The notes: generated by a model not told the origin, from the sequence alone. Shown: positions 8,460-17,118, counted from the first letter of the stretch. The stretch: 64,000 nucleotides of DNA from Symbiopectobacterium purcellii_A (GCF_052050035.1 NZ_CP189882.1:2232001-2296000), one strand, 5' to 3'. A program made the numbers and translations.

Positions 8460-9515
8460 GGCTTTGTTGAATAAATCAGAATTAGCCGACAGGATGACTC
8501 CCTCTGCTACACCTGTTATCCTATCCTGACGCTGTGTGGCATACCCAACAACGTCATACGGTTCAGCGCTTTGACCATCGCTATGGCTTCACCTACTTGA
8601 GCCTCATAGTCACGCAGGCTCAGATGGCCACCCAGCAAAGTTTTTATGCGGAACATCGCTGTTTCTGCCACTGAACGCCGGTGATAACCCACTTTCTTTT
8701 TCCACATATCATTACTCCCGCTCAGACGCTGATTCGCCACCGCATGGTTACGTTCATGGTACTTGTCCGGCCAGTATTTGGCTCCGCTTCGCGGCGGGAT
8801 AAGGGGCCTGATTTTCTTTCTCAGCAACGCATCGTGGCAGTAACGGGCGTCATAAGCACCGTCTGCTGACACTTCCCTGATTTTCCGGTGGGTTTGGTTA
8901 ATCAGGCCCGGCAGTGCCTGCGCATCTGTCGTTCCGCTGAGCGATAAGTCGGCACAGATACTCTCATGCGTCGCACTGTCTGCTGCCAGATGAAGCTTGC
9001 GCCACACTCTTCGTCTGTCAGCCCCATGCTGCCTGACTTTCCATTCACCTTCGCCAAAGACCTTCAGACCGGTACTGTCGATGACCAGATGCGAGATTTC
9101 ACCACGCGTTGGCGTTTTTATGCTGATACTGACGGTTTTTGCCCGCCGACTGACCAGAGAGTAGTCCGGGCAGCGCAGTGGCAGGCTCATCAGTGTAAAA
9201 ACCGAGTCGACAAAGCCCTTTAATGCCCGGAGCGACAGGTTAAACACGCGCTTTATCATCAAAACCGTGGTAACAGCCATATCGGTGTAGTAAAGCGGCC
9301 GACCACGACCTTCAGGCGAAGAACTGTCAGTCCATGCAGCGATGGCGGACTCATCAAGCCAGACCGTCAGGGAGCCGCGTTGTCTGAGTGCTTTGTTGTA
9401 GGTGGGCCAGTTGGTGATTTTAAACTTTTGCTTTGCCATGGGGAGCTGCTATCGTGAGCGATGATAGTGCTTTGATCCGGCGATCCCCTGAAAGTTCGAT
9501 TTATTCAACAAAGCC
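8460..9515 (-). mobile_element. IS903-like element (IS5 family), copy 1, complete
   Basis: 1056 bp with terminal repeats starting GGCTTTGTTGAATAAATC and perfect 9-bp target duplications TCTCTAAGT at 8451-8459 and 9516-9524. It is inserted in the upstream region of the IS5-family element. Element length, 9-bp duplication and transposase all agree with the IS903 group. The transposase is intact, so this copy may be active. Confidence 0.96.
8516..9439 (-). CDS. IS903-like transposase
   Basis: 307 residues, the usual IS903 length. Begins MAKQKFKITNWPTYNKALRQ. The DDE domain shows VIDSTGLKVFGEGEW (first Asp), VSADGAYDARYCH (second Asp) and YHRRSVAETAMFRIKTLLG (the Y-2-R-3-E signature with the catalytic Glu). 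It acts on the ends of its own element and probably also on the 189-bp MITE ends, which share 15 terminal bases. Differs from the broken copy 2 at only a few residues (RALKGFV against RALQGFV, HESIC against HEIIC). Confidence 0.95.
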   Translation of the reverse strand: MAKQKFKITNWPTYNKALRQRGSLTVWLDESAIAAWTDSSSPEGRGRPLYYTDMAVTTVLMIKRVFNLSLRALKGFVDSVFTLMSLPLRCPDYSLVSRRAKTVSISIKTPTRGEISHLVIDSTGLKVFGEGEWKVRQHGADRRRVWRKLHLAADSATHESICADLSLSGTTDAQALPGLINQTHRKIREVSADGAYDARYCHDALLRKKIRPLIPPRSGAKYWPDKYHERNHAVANQRLSGSNDMWKKKVGYHRRSVAETAMFRIKTLLGGHLSLRDYEAQVGEAIAMVKALNRMTLLGMPHSVRIG

Positions 9516-9584
9516 TCTCTAAGTTAAACCTCTTTTTATTCTCAATAGCCTGACAAAAAATGCAAGTCTCTATTCAGCAACTAG

Positions 9585-9845
9585 TTTTTTGTCTCGACGC
9601 TGAACATTGATGAGGATCGGGAGAAACTGAGCTGGCTCGGCAAAATGGATTCCGGCTCACTGAAGAATAAAGTGGCGGCATCGATCGTCGCCATCTCTTC
9701 CATCCATTTGCTGCGCGTGTTTATGGATGCGCGCAACACGCCGGATAACAAGCTGATGTGGTATGTGATTATCCACCTGACGTTTGTGCTGTCGGCGTTT
9801 CTGATGGGCTATCTGGACAAGGCGACGCGCCACGAAAAGAAGTAA
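9585..9845 (+). pseudogene. yqhA: YqhA membrane protein, C-terminal remnant
   Basis: About 86 codons open into the IS border and ending at TAA 9843-9845. The text LNIDEDREKLSWLGKMDSGS and KNKVAASIVAISSIHLLRVF match the C-terminal half of E. coli YqhA, an inner-membrane protein of the UPF0114 family. The N-terminal half (about 80 residues with two membrane segments) is missing where the IS5-family element ends. The 67-codon frame from the ATG at 9645 is open, but a functional protein is unlikely. Confidence 0.85.
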
Positions 9846-9852
9846 TGTTAAC

Positions 9853-9874
9853 GGTACGCCCACTCAGGCGTACC
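9853..9874. terminator. Convergent hairpin between yqhA remnant and ubiI
   Basis: GGTACGCC pairs with GGCGTACC around a 6-base loop. It lies between two convergent genes and has no strong T run on either side, so it is a candidate bidirectional terminator only. Confidence 0.45.
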
Positions 9875-9881
9875 GCTTCCT

Positions 9882-11102
9882 CTACTGCGGCGTAGCGGTG
9901 TGTGCCAGCCATTCCGGCAGGTCATTTAATCCCATCGCCTGACGCACCAGCACCGGTTTTACCCCCGGCAGATGGTTTGCCAACGTCAGACCGACATCGC
10001 GCAGCAGTTTTTTCGCCGGGTTCTCTCCGTTAAACAGCGCTCTGAATCCTTGCATGCTGGCCAACATCAGCGCGGCACTGTGCTTGCGCTGGCGTTCATA
10101 ACGTCGCAGGTAGAGGTGTTGCCCGAAATCTTTGCCCTGCCCTTGTAGCCGTTTGATTTCGGCAATCAGCGTGGCGACATCCATCAACCCGAGGTTGACG
10201 CCCTGTCCGGCGAGCGGGTGGATGGTGTGTGCAGCATCGCCCACCAGTGCCAGTCGGTGCGCGGCAAAGCTGCGCGCATAGCGCCCGGTTAACGGGTGTG
10301 TTTGCCGGGCACTGATGGTGGTACACCGCCCAAGATGCATATCAAAGGCGATCGCCACTTGTTGGTCGAAGTCTTCCTCGGGCAGTGCCAGCATGGATTC
10401 GGCCTGCAACGGTGGCAGCGACCAGACAATTGAGCACAGGTTTGCCTCCGCCAACGGTAGAAACGCCAGAATGCCATCGCCGTGGAACACCTGGCGTGCC
10501 ACGCCGTCGTGCGGACGTTCGGTGCGTACCGTTGCCACCAGTGCGTGATGACCGTAATCCCAGAACGTCAGCGGAATATCGGCCTGCTGGCGTAGCCAGG
10601 AGTGCGCACCGTCTGCGCCGACTCCCAAGCGTGCCGTGAGCATGGTGCCATCGTCCAGCGTGATAAACGCTTCATTTTCGCCCCAGGCCACCTGCTGCAA
10701 TACCGTTGGTGCCATCAGGGTAATGTCTTTTGCTTTTTCGGCTCGTTGCCACAGGGCGCGTTGAATGACATCGTTTTCGATAATGTGGCCGAGGCGGGAA
10801 AAACCATAGGCCTCGCCGTCGAAGTGGATGTTGCCAAAGCTGTCTTTGTCCCACACGTACATGGCGTTATACGGACTGATGCGTTGTGCTTCGATCGCAG
10901 GCCAGACATCAAGATGGCGCAGCAGGCATTCGCTGGCCGCGTTAATGGCAGAGACGCGCAGTGCATAAGCCCCGTCCGCTGCCGTTTGTGGTGGCATGCG
11001 TTGTTCCAGAACTGCAATGCGAAGCCCGGACTGTTGCAGCCCACAGGCTAATGCCAGACCAACCATGCCGCCGCCCGCGATAACCACATCAAATGATTGC
11101 AT
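9882..11102 (-). CDS. ubiI: UbiI, FAD-dependent 2-octaprenylphenol 5-hydroxylase
   Basis: 406 residues. N-terminal FAD-binding fold MQSFDVVIAGGGMVGLALAC (GxGxxG type), internal GVGADGAHSWLRQQ (DG motif) and C-terminal LVGDAAHTIHPLAGQGVNLG (GD motif binding FAD) mark an aromatic-ring monooxygenase of the UbiH/UbiF/VisC group. In aerobic ubiquinone synthesis UbiI hydroxylates C5 of the ring. It is separated from UbiH by position: in E. coli the order is ygfB-pepP-ubiH-ubiI, exactly as here. An AGGAA ribosome site precedes ATG 11102. It is last in the four-gene operon, 24 bases after ubiH. Confidence 0.93.
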   Translation of the reverse strand: MQSFDVVIAGGGMVGLALACGLQQSGLRIAVLEQRMPPQTAADGAYALRVSAINAASECLLRHLDVWPAIEAQRISPYNAMYVWDKDSFGNIHFDGEAYGFSRLGHIIENDVIQRALWQRAEKAKDITLMAPTVLQQVAWGENEAFITLDDGTMLTARLGVGADGAHSWLRQQADIPLTFWDYGHHALVATVRTERPHDGVARQVFHGDGILAFLPLAEANLCSIVWSLPPLQAESMLALPEEDFDQQVAIAFDMHLGRCTTISARQTHPLTGRYARSFAAHRLALVGDAAHTIHPLAGQGVNLGLMDVATLIAEIKRLQGQGKDFGQHLYLRRYERQRKHSAALMLASMQGFRALFNGENPAKKLLRDVGLTLANHLPGVKPVLVRQAMGLNDLPEWLAHTATPQ

Positions 11103-11126
11103 AAGCCCTGTTTCCTGTTGCTTGCA

Positions 11127-12305
11127 TTAACGACTGAACCAACCCAAGGTGCGGCGTGCAAAGGTATCACGCACGGGCGCAACGGTATTCATGGTCATCA
11201 AACCCAGATTGCGGCCCACCTCCAGCGGGGTAACGCTGTTGGCGAACAGGCGTACCAGACCGTCTGTCAGCGCAATGGTCGCCTGCTGATCGGGTTCTCG
11301 GCGCTGGGCATAGCGGCTCAGCACGTGATAGCTGCCGGTGTCTTCCTGTTGCGCAGCGGCCTGTGTCAGGGTTTCTGCCAGCGACATCACGTCGCGTAGC
11401 CCAAGATTGAATCCCTGCCCGGCAATCGGGTGCAGCGTTTGCGCCGCATTGCCCACCAGCGCCACACGGTGCGCAATATGACGTGCCGCCGTAACCAATC
11501 GCAGTGGATAGGTGTGACGTTCGCCGATCTGGGTAATGGCGCCCAATCGCCAGCCAAAGCCGCGTTGCAGCGCCGCGCGGCATTCTGCCTCGCTCCAGGC
11601 GCCCACCTGCGTCTGGTTTGATAACGGGTGGCACCATACCAACGAACTACGTCCACCGCGCATTGGCAACAGTGCCAACGGGCCGTCAGGGGTAAAGCGC
11701 TCAAAGGCTTTGCCCGCGTGAGGCAGTTGGGTGCGGATGTTGGCAATAACGGCAAACTGCGGATACTCCTCTGTCTGCCACTGCATACTGCAGGCCTGCG
11801 CCAGCGCGGAGGAAGAGCCGTCTGCCGCCACCAAGAGCTGTCCGTGCAGCGTACTGCCGTCATCCAGTTGCAGGGTGGCCTGTTCGGTGTTGCGATCAAC
11901 TTGTACTACCTTGCGCGGACAGTGCATACGCACGCCCGGTGCATTGTGGAGTAACCGAAACAGGGTTTGCCCAACCTGATGTAGCTCCACCACGTAACCC
12001 AACGCGGCGGTGCGATAATCACTGGCCTGCATGTTGACCACGCCGGCGTGGCCGCGATCGCTGACGTGCACCGTGGTGATGGGTTCCGCTTCACTGGCGA
12101 TAGCCTGCCAGACACCGACACGCTTGAGCTGCTGCACGGTGCCTTGCGCCAGTGCGATAGCGCGAGCGTCGAAGCCGGGATGTGCGCTGTCCAGCGGTGA
12201 GTGAGCTTCAATCACCTCGACGGGAAGGGTGCCGCCGGAAAGGGCGGAAATGGCCAGCGCCAGCGTTGCTCCCGCCATACCGCCGCCAACTATCAGGATC
12301 GTCAT
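11127..12305 (-). CDS. ubiH: UbiH, FAD-dependent 2-octaprenyl-6-methoxyphenol hydroxylase
   Basis: 392 residues, usual length. FAD-binding N-terminus MTILIVGGGMAGATLALAIS, middle LLVAADGSSSALAQ and C-terminal LVGNAAQTLHPIAGQGFNLG. The GD motif reads GN here (GNAAQTLHP), as I recall for UbiH proteins, which helps tell it from UbiI. It hydroxylates C1 of the ubiquinone ring precursor. It starts only 5 bases after the pepP stop, so translation is probably coupled. No damage seen. Confidence 0.92.
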   Translation of the reverse strand: MTILIVGGGMAGATLALAISALSGGTLPVEVIEAHSPLDSAHPGFDARAIALAQGTVQQLKRVGVWQAIASEAEPITTVHVSDRGHAGVVNMQASDYRTAALGYVVELHQVGQTLFRLLHNAPGVRMHCPRKVVQVDRNTEQATLQLDDGSTLHGQLLVAADGSSSALAQACSMQWQTEEYPQFAVIANIRTQLPHAGKAFERFTPDGPLALLPMRGGRSSLVWCHPLSNQTQVGAWSEAECRAALQRGFGWRLGAITQIGERHTYPLRLVTAARHIAHRVALVGNAAQTLHPIAGQGFNLGLRDVMSLAETLTQAAAQQEDTGSYHVLSRYAQRREPDQQATIALTDGLVRLFANSVTPLEVGRNLGLMTMNTVAPVRDTFARRTLGWFSR

Positions 12306-12310
12306 GGCAA

Positions 12311-13660
12311 CTATCTCACTGCCTGACGTGCGGCACGGGCCTGTGCCATCAACGCTTCAATGTCGTCGGCGTCTTTCACAACGTCCGCCGTCAATACTTC
12401 GTTGCCGCTGTCAGTAATCAGAATGTCATCCTCGATGCGGATACCAATGCCGCGATACTCATGAGGCACTTTGGCGTCTGGTGCGATATAGAGCCCCGGT
12501 TCGACCGTGAGCACCATGCCGGATTCCAGCAAACGACTGCGTTCTGACGCACCGTAATCGCCGACATCGTGCACGTCCAATCCCAGCCAATGGCTAAGTC
12601 CGTGCATGTAGAACGCGCGGTGCGCCTGCTCGGCGATCAGTTCATCGACGTTGCCTTTCAGCACACCGAGCTTAACCAGTCCTTCGACCATGATACGAAT
12701 CACCTGCTCATTCACTTCACGAATGCTGACACCAGGCTTGAACAGCGCCAGCGCCTTGCGCTGTGAAGCCAGCACAATGTCGTAAATCGCGCGCTGCGGG
12801 GCGCTGAATGTTCCACTTACCGGGAAGGTCCGCGTGATATCACCGGCATAGCCTTGATATTCACAACCGGCGTCAATCAGCACCAAATCGCCGTCGCGCA
12901 TTTGCCGTTCGTTCTTGGTGTAGTGCAGAATGCAGCCGTTATCACCGCTGCCGACAATCGTGTTATATGACGGATAGCGCGCACCGTGGCGGGTAAATTC
13001 ATGATGAATTTCCCCTTCCAACTGGTATTCATACATTCCGGGTTCGCAGCTTGTCATGGCGCGGGTATGGGCCTTAGCCGTGATCGCTCCGGCCCGGCGC
13101 ATCAGTTCTCGCTCTTTTGGGGATTTAAACAGGCGCATCTCGTGCACCCAGGGACGCCAGTCGGTCTGCGTCGGCGGTGCGATAAGCCCTTGACGCGTGC
13201 CGTTTCGCAGCGTCTCCAGTGCGTTGAACAGCAGGCGGTCTGCGTACTCGTACAGCCCCTGCGCGTGGTAAACCACGTCCAGTCCGTTGAGCAGCAGGTG
13301 CAACTGTGCATTGATGTCGCTAAAGGGCAGCGCGCGATCGACATTCAAACGCGACGAGGCGGCTTCCTGCCCCAGACGGCGTCCGAACCAGATTTCTGCC
13401 GTGACATCGCGCACGCGGTTGAACAGGACGGTGTGGTGATGGTGCTCATCGCTTTTTACCAGTAACAGCACCGCTTCCGGCTCGTTAAACCCGGTGAAGT
13501 ACCAGAAATCGCTGTTCTGGCGATAAGGGTACTCACTGTCAGCGCTGCGTGTGGCTTCCGGTGCGGCAAAAAAGATCGCCGCGCTGGCGGGAGCCATTTT
13601 TTCCAGCAACTGCTGGCGGCGGCGAGTATATTCCTGACCAAAAGCGTCTTGTTGAATCAT
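12311..13660 (-). CDS. pepP: PepP, Xaa-Pro aminopeptidase
   Basis: 449 residues, against about 440 in E. coli. The metal-binding residues of the pita-bread fold are in DGDLVLIDAGCEYQGYAGDI (two Asp), HGLSHWLGLDVHDVG (His) and LTVEPGLYI and IRIEDD (two Glu). It removes N-terminal residues next to proline, in the cytoplasm. The start at 13660 is preferred: AGGAG lies 6 bases upstream and the N-terminus then has the length of E. coli PepP. A start at 13684 (AGGAAGGGG upstream) is possible and adds 8 residues. Operon with ygfB upstream and ubiH downstream. Confidence 0.93.
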   Translation of the reverse strand: MIQQDAFGQEYTRRRQQLLEKMAPASAAIFFAAPEATRSADSEYPYRQNSDFWYFTGFNEPEAVLLLVKSDEHHHHTVLFNRVRDVTAEIWFGRRLGQEAASSRLNVDRALPFSDINAQLHLLLNGLDVVYHAQGLYEYADRLLFNALETLRNGTRQGLIAPPTQTDWRPWVHEMRLFKSPKERELMRRAGAITAKAHTRAMTSCEPGMYEYQLEGEIHHEFTRHGARYPSYNTIVGSGDNGCILHYTKNERQMRDGDLVLIDAGCEYQGYAGDITRTFPVSGTFSAPQRAIYDIVLASQRKALALFKPGVSIREVNEQVIRIMVEGLVKLGVLKGNVDELIAEQAHRAFYMHGLSHWLGLDVHDVGDYGASERSRLLESGMVLTVEPGLYIAPDAKVPHEYRGIGIRIEDDILITDSGNEVLTADVVKDADDIEALMAQARAARQAVR

Positions 13661-13737
13661 CACCTGCTCCTGTGTGATGCGCATTCGGTAATCCCCTTCC
13701 TACATGAGAATCCCTGCGGGTAAGGCTGGATGCGCGA

Positions 13738-14322
13738 TTAATGTAGCGTTGGTTTTTTCTTCTCCGGTGCGGTCTGTACCGGGCGTGTATATTCACTGTG
13801 GCAGAGAATGGCGGAAACTCTAACGTATTCGATGATTTCTTCCAGCGATTGCGCCAGCGCTTCCTGATCTTCATCTTCGTCATAGCCGAGCTGGGCAATA
13901 TTGCGCAAATCGTCGATGGCTTCTTTCAACTCGCCCTGCGCCTTGCTCAGGCGCGGCTGAACGACGCCCAGCCCGAGCAGAAAGTGGTTGACCCATCCGG
14001 CCAGCGCGTCGGCACGAACAAACACGCTTACCGCCGTGTTGTCGTCATTCGGCAGCAGCAGTTGGAATTCAAATTCACTCTCTTCCAACGCTTCTTTGGT
14101 GACCTGATACAGCGTTTGCAGCGGTTGAGAAACCAGGTGAGAGAATGCCAGACCATCGTTTGTCAGCTCGTGTAACAATGTTTTCCAACTGTCATCGGTG
14201 TTGCCCCCGCACAGGATACCGCTGATAAGCCCGTGCATTTCCGCTGCCGTCAGTGCAACTTGTTGCTGTGTCAGGAGCGCGTCTAGGGTTTCATAGCCGG
14301 GATATGTGGTTTCTATGGACAT
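13738..14322 (-). CDS. ygfB: YgfB, UPF0149 family protein
   Basis: 194 residues, begins MSIETTYPGYETLDALLTQQ. The UPF0149 fold is helical and the conserved MHGLISGILCGG segment is at about residue 29-40. The molecular function is not firmly established in enterobacteria. It is the first gene of ygfB-pepP-ubiH-ubiI and divergent from zapA, an order conserved in E. coli. Confidence 0.92.
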   Translation of the reverse strand: MSIETTYPGYETLDALLTQQQVALTAAEMHGLISGILCGGNTDDSWKTLLHELTNDGLAFSHLVSQPLQTLYQVTKEALEESEFEFQLLLPNDDNTAVSVFVRADALAGWVNHFLLGLGVVQPRLSKAQGELKEAIDDLRNIAQLGYDEDEDQEALAQSLEEIIEYVRVSAILCHSEYTRPVQTAPEKKKPTLH

Positions 14323-14509
14323 GTGCTTTGTTCATCGTTGGCGGGTTGGTATCGTGTTATGCTACCACCAAGCTCGGCTGCTATGCCAGAAAGGGCTTGT
14401 TTCTTCTATGTTGAGTTATTATAGTGGCGCCCGCGTTAAGGGGCTGTAGCCAGTCCGTGATATGAATTTTTTCTGCGGCGCAGAAAACGAAACGAGGCAG
14501 GAAAGGGGC

Positions 14510-14839
14510 ATGTCTGCACAACCAGTAGATATTCAAATCTTTGGCCGTTCGTTAAGAGTCAATTGTCCGCCGGAACAACAGGAAGCGTTGAATCAGGCTG
14601 CGGAAGATCTTAACCAGCGGTTGCAGGATCTCAAAGTACGCACACGCGTGACCAACACGGAACAATTGGTGTTTATCGCTGCACTGAACGTGTGTCATGA
14701 ATTGGCGCAAGAGCGTCTGAAAACGCGCGATTACGCGACGAATATGGAGCAGCGCATCCGTATGTTGCAGCAGACCATTGAGCAGGCTTTGCTGGAGCAA
14801 GGGCGCATTAGCAAGCGTCAGGGTACGCCTTTCGAGTGA
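14510..14839 (+). CDS. zapA: ZapA, FtsZ-associated cell division protein
   Basis: 109 residues, the usual length. Begins MSAQPVDIQIFGRSLRVNCP. A globular N-terminal part is followed by a long C-terminal coiled coil (about 50-100). ZapA tetramers cross-link FtsZ filaments in the division ring. The start at 14510 is chosen over 14462 because homology begins there and an AGGAAAGGGG site lies just upstream. It is followed by the 6S RNA gene and fau, as in E. coli. Confidence 0.94.
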   Translation: MSAQPVDIQIFGRSLRVNCPPEQQEALNQAAEDLNQRLQDLKVRTRVTNTEQLVFIAALNVCHELAQERLKTRDYATNMEQRIRMLQQTIEQALLEQGRISKRQGTPFE

Positions 14840-14942
14840 GTCGAGAGGGGTTAGCGTTTTGGTTTTTTAAATCGATTTTTGTTAGTTGCCCGATGTTTTT
14901 CGCTATAAAGCGTGATAGAGTTATTCACGAGTAAAGAATAAA

Positions 14943-15126
14943 ATTTCTCTGAGGTGTTTGTCTGCGGGTCAGTCCCCTGAGCCGATATTTCAAACCAACA
15001 GAATGTAACGCTCCGCAGCCGGTGAGCATGCTCGGTTCGTCCGAGAAGCCTTATGGTTGCGAAGGTATGTTCACCTTGAACCAAGGGTTCAAGGGTTACC
15101 ACCTGCGGCGGCATCTCGGAGATCCC
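14943..15126 (+). ncRNA. ssrS: 6S RNA, RNA polymerase sigma-70 regulator
   Basis: A 184-base segment aligns by eye to E. coli 6S RNA from the 5' end (ATTTCTCTGAGGTG) to the 3' end (GGCATCTCGGAGATCC), with the invariant core CAGTCCCCTGAGCCGATATTT, GAGCATGCTCGG and GAACCAAGGGTTCAAGGGTT blocks. The ends pair to form the closing stem. 6S RNA mimics an open promoter and binds sigma-70 RNA polymerase in stationary phase. Position between zapA and fau is conserved in enterobacteria. Confidence 0.96.
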
Positions 15127-15156
15127 CTCTCTCCTTTCTTTTGCCTGTTATTGCCT

Positions 15157-15762
15157 ATGACTTCTACGTCCATGTCCGTTTCGCCACAGCAACAGCGTCA
15201 GGCCATGCGCGATGGCGTGCGTCAATTGCGTCGAGCGCTTACGCAGGAGCAGCAAACCCGGTTTGCCCATCAGATTGCTGAACGAGCGTTGGAACAACCT
15301 GAAGTGCAGCAGGCACAGCGGATTGCGCTGTTTTTATCGTTTGACGGTGAGTTGGATACCCAGCCGTTGATTGCCCGTCTGTGGCAGCAGGGAAAGGCGG
15401 TGTATCTGCCGGTACTGCATCCGTTTTCGCCGGGGCATTTGCTGTTTTTGCACTACGATGCGCAGACACCGCTGGTGAAGAACCGTCTGAAGATCTTTGA
15501 GCCGCGTCTGGATGTGCGTCGCGTGTTGCCGCTAACCCAACTCGATGTGCTGTTTACGCCGCTGGTGGCGTTTGATGCGCAGGGACAACGTCTGGGCATG
15601 GGCGGTGGGTTTTATGACCGGACCTTACAGGGCTGGCAGCAGCAAGGGCCGTACCCGATTGGCTTGGCCCATGACTGTCAGCAGGTTGATGCCATCCCTA
15701 ACGAAGCGTGGGACATCCCATTGCCCGCCATTCTGACACCCTCTCGCCGTTGGCAGTGGTGA
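15157..15762 (+). CDS. fau: 5-formyltetrahydrofolate cyclo-ligase
   Basis: 201 residues. Motifs FLSFDGELDTQPLI, VYLPVLHPFSPGHLLF and LVAFDAQGQRLGMGGGFYDR (the nucleotide/folate-binding loop) identify the MTHFS family, which converts 5-formyl-THF to methenyl-THF with ATP. The start at 15157 is likely, 30 bases after the 6S RNA; 15172 is an alternative. The stop at 15760-15762 abuts the stop of convergent nadR with no spacer. In E. coli fau is not next to nadR. Confidence 0.92.
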   Translation: MTSTSMSVSPQQQRQAMRDGVRQLRRALTQEQQTRFAHQIAERALEQPEVQQAQRIALFLSFDGELDTQPLIARLWQQGKAVYLPVLHPFSPGHLLFLHYDAQTPLVKNRLKIFEPRLDVRRVLPLTQLDVLFTPLVAFDAQGQRLGMGGGFYDRTLQGWQQQGPYPIGLAHDCQQVDAIPNEAWDIPLPAILTPSRRWQW

Positions 15763-17022
15763 TTACAGCGTCGGCGAATCCGGCCCGCCAGACGTACGGT
15801 GCGACAACATTTGCTGCACCAGTTCCACGCAACGCAGGAAGCGCGAGTCATAATCGGATTCTGTCACGTGTACGTAAGGGGCGTTATTCTTCACCAGCAT
15901 GGTTTTGAGTAGCGTTTGGAATGCGCTACGTGCGGTACTGCTACCCAGACTGCGTAAACCATCAGCGACCCACGGCGTATTGTTCTCCAGCAGGATCACC
16001 AAATCAAACCGATATTCGTCAATCAACGCCTGAACAAAGGGATGTTCGCGCCCTTCATGCTGCTTGCAAAATGCCTGAGTGGTGATGAAATCGGTATCGA
16101 TAAAAGCCACTTTGTTGGCATATTTTACTGTAAAATCAATGTATTGAGCTTGTCCTAGCGCGATTTTGTCGTAGTCGGAATATTGCAGCGCCATCTCGTA
16201 GCCGCCCAGATGGGAAAAAACATAGTCCCGGCCAAACTCCCAGGCGCTGGTGGTGTTGAAGATATTGGCGAGCTTGTTGACCAGCGTCGATTTACCGCTG
16301 GATTCACCGCCGAGAATGGCGACGGTACGCACGAAAAAGGGTTTCACTTCGGTGGGAATATAATCCCAATAGCGGAACGGATCGTGGCGGATCTGTGCGC
16401 CGCTGATGTTCATAAATGAGCGTTCTGGGTCAACCAATACGGCGTCGATGCCCAACTGTTCCCGATACTGCGGGGCATCTTTGGCTTCGCTGGTGTAGAC
16501 AAAGTTGGGTTCAATCGCCTTTTCTTGCATAAAGGCTTTGATGCCGCGACTCCAAATATCCCAACCGTGCGGGTAGGGCTCCATACCTTCTTCGTTAAAG
16601 GCGTGAATGCGGATATTTTTCTGATATTTAAAGGTTTGTAGCAGCCAACGCAGACGATCGCTCACGGTGGGTTGCTGCGACATGGCGCTGTGTTCAAACA
16701 GCATACGGTCACGCGATTCGTCGTAACCCAGGATCACATGCAATTCATCAACCTGACTACAGGCGCGCTGGATCAGATAGATATGGCCGGTATGTAGCGG
16801 GTAAAATTTGCCGAACACGACCCCGATGGTTTTATCGTGGCGAGGAAATTCCAGTTCCAGAAAGCGGTGCAGTGCTTCCAGCTTTTGAGAGCTGGGGTTT
16901 TTGATCTTGGCATTCAGCAACTGGCTGAGATAGCCCTTGGTCATGCCGGTTGCGTCGGCAACCTGCTGAAGGGTACACCCTTTCTTACGGATGGCGGGTT
17001 TCAGGTAATCAAAAAATGACAT
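15763..17022 (-). CDS. nadR: NadR, trifunctional NAD repressor/NMN adenylyltransferase/ribosylnicotinamide kinase
   Basis: 419 residues. Domains in order: helix-turn-helix (about 8-60, LQQVADATGMTKGYLSQLLN), NMN adenylyltransferase with GKFYPLHTGH (71-80) and SGAQIR, and ribosylnicotinamide kinase with Walker A GGESSGKST (238-246). It represses NAD synthesis and transport genes and salvages NMN. The start at 17022 follows homology; an in-frame ATG at 17046 adds 8 residues. A candidate NadR operator lies 28 bases upstream, suggesting self-control. The last residues (SHRTSGGPDSPTL) differ from what I recall of E. coli. Confidence 0.94.
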   Translation of the reverse strand: MSFFDYLKPAIRKKGCTLQQVADATGMTKGYLSQLLNAKIKNPSSQKLEALHRFLELEFPRHDKTIGVVFGKFYPLHTGHIYLIQRACSQVDELHVILGYDESRDRMLFEHSAMSQQPTVSDRLRWLLQTFKYQKNIRIHAFNEEGMEPYPHGWDIWSRGIKAFMQEKAIEPNFVYTSEAKDAPQYREQLGIDAVLVDPERSFMNISGAQIRHDPFRYWDYIPTEVKPFFVRTVAILGGESSGKSTLVNKLANIFNTTSAWEFGRDYVFSHLGGYEMALQYSDYDKIALGQAQYIDFTVKYANKVAFIDTDFITTQAFCKQHEGREHPFVQALIDEYRFDLVILLENNTPWVADGLRSLGSSTARSAFQTLLKTMLVKNNAPYVHVTESDYDSRFLRCVELVQQMLSHRTSGGPDSPTL

Positions 17023-17049
17023 TGTCAGGCTCTCTTGGTTTAGCACGAG

Positions 17050-17067
17050 TGTTTAGCATGCTAAACC
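17050..17067. promoter_or_regulatory. Candidate NadR operator
   Basis: TGTTTA-GCATGC-TAAACC matches the described NadR box TGTTTA-N6-TAAACA in all but the last base, and is embedded in a perfect 16-base palindrome. It lies between radA and nadR, just before the nadR start, where it could control nadR or a promoter for it. Confidence 0.55.
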
Positions 17068-17118
17068 AAGATACCACAAGCATCCTCAACCTGCGCGCAT
17101 GTTCCCGCAGGTTAGACG

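Larger units (their letters stand above)
6406..9584 (-). mobile_element. IS5-family element, copy 1, broken by IS630 and IS903
   Basis: An IS5-like element lies on the minus strand with outer ends GTTGCTTAATAG (left, 6412) and the complement of GTTGCTGAATAG (right, about 9582). The exact ends and target duplication cannot be fixed, because the left neighbour is truncated IS30 and the right one truncated yqhA. It contains IS630 copy 2 (with a MITE) and IS903 copy 1. Subtracting these with their duplications leaves about 1033 bp, the same length obtained for copy 2 at 27880-32666. Confidence 0.8.

Noticed and set aside
12182..12547. Long plus-strand frames opposite ubiH and pepP
   Set aside because: Shadow frames of high-GC coding genes with no ribosome sites or recognisable domains.
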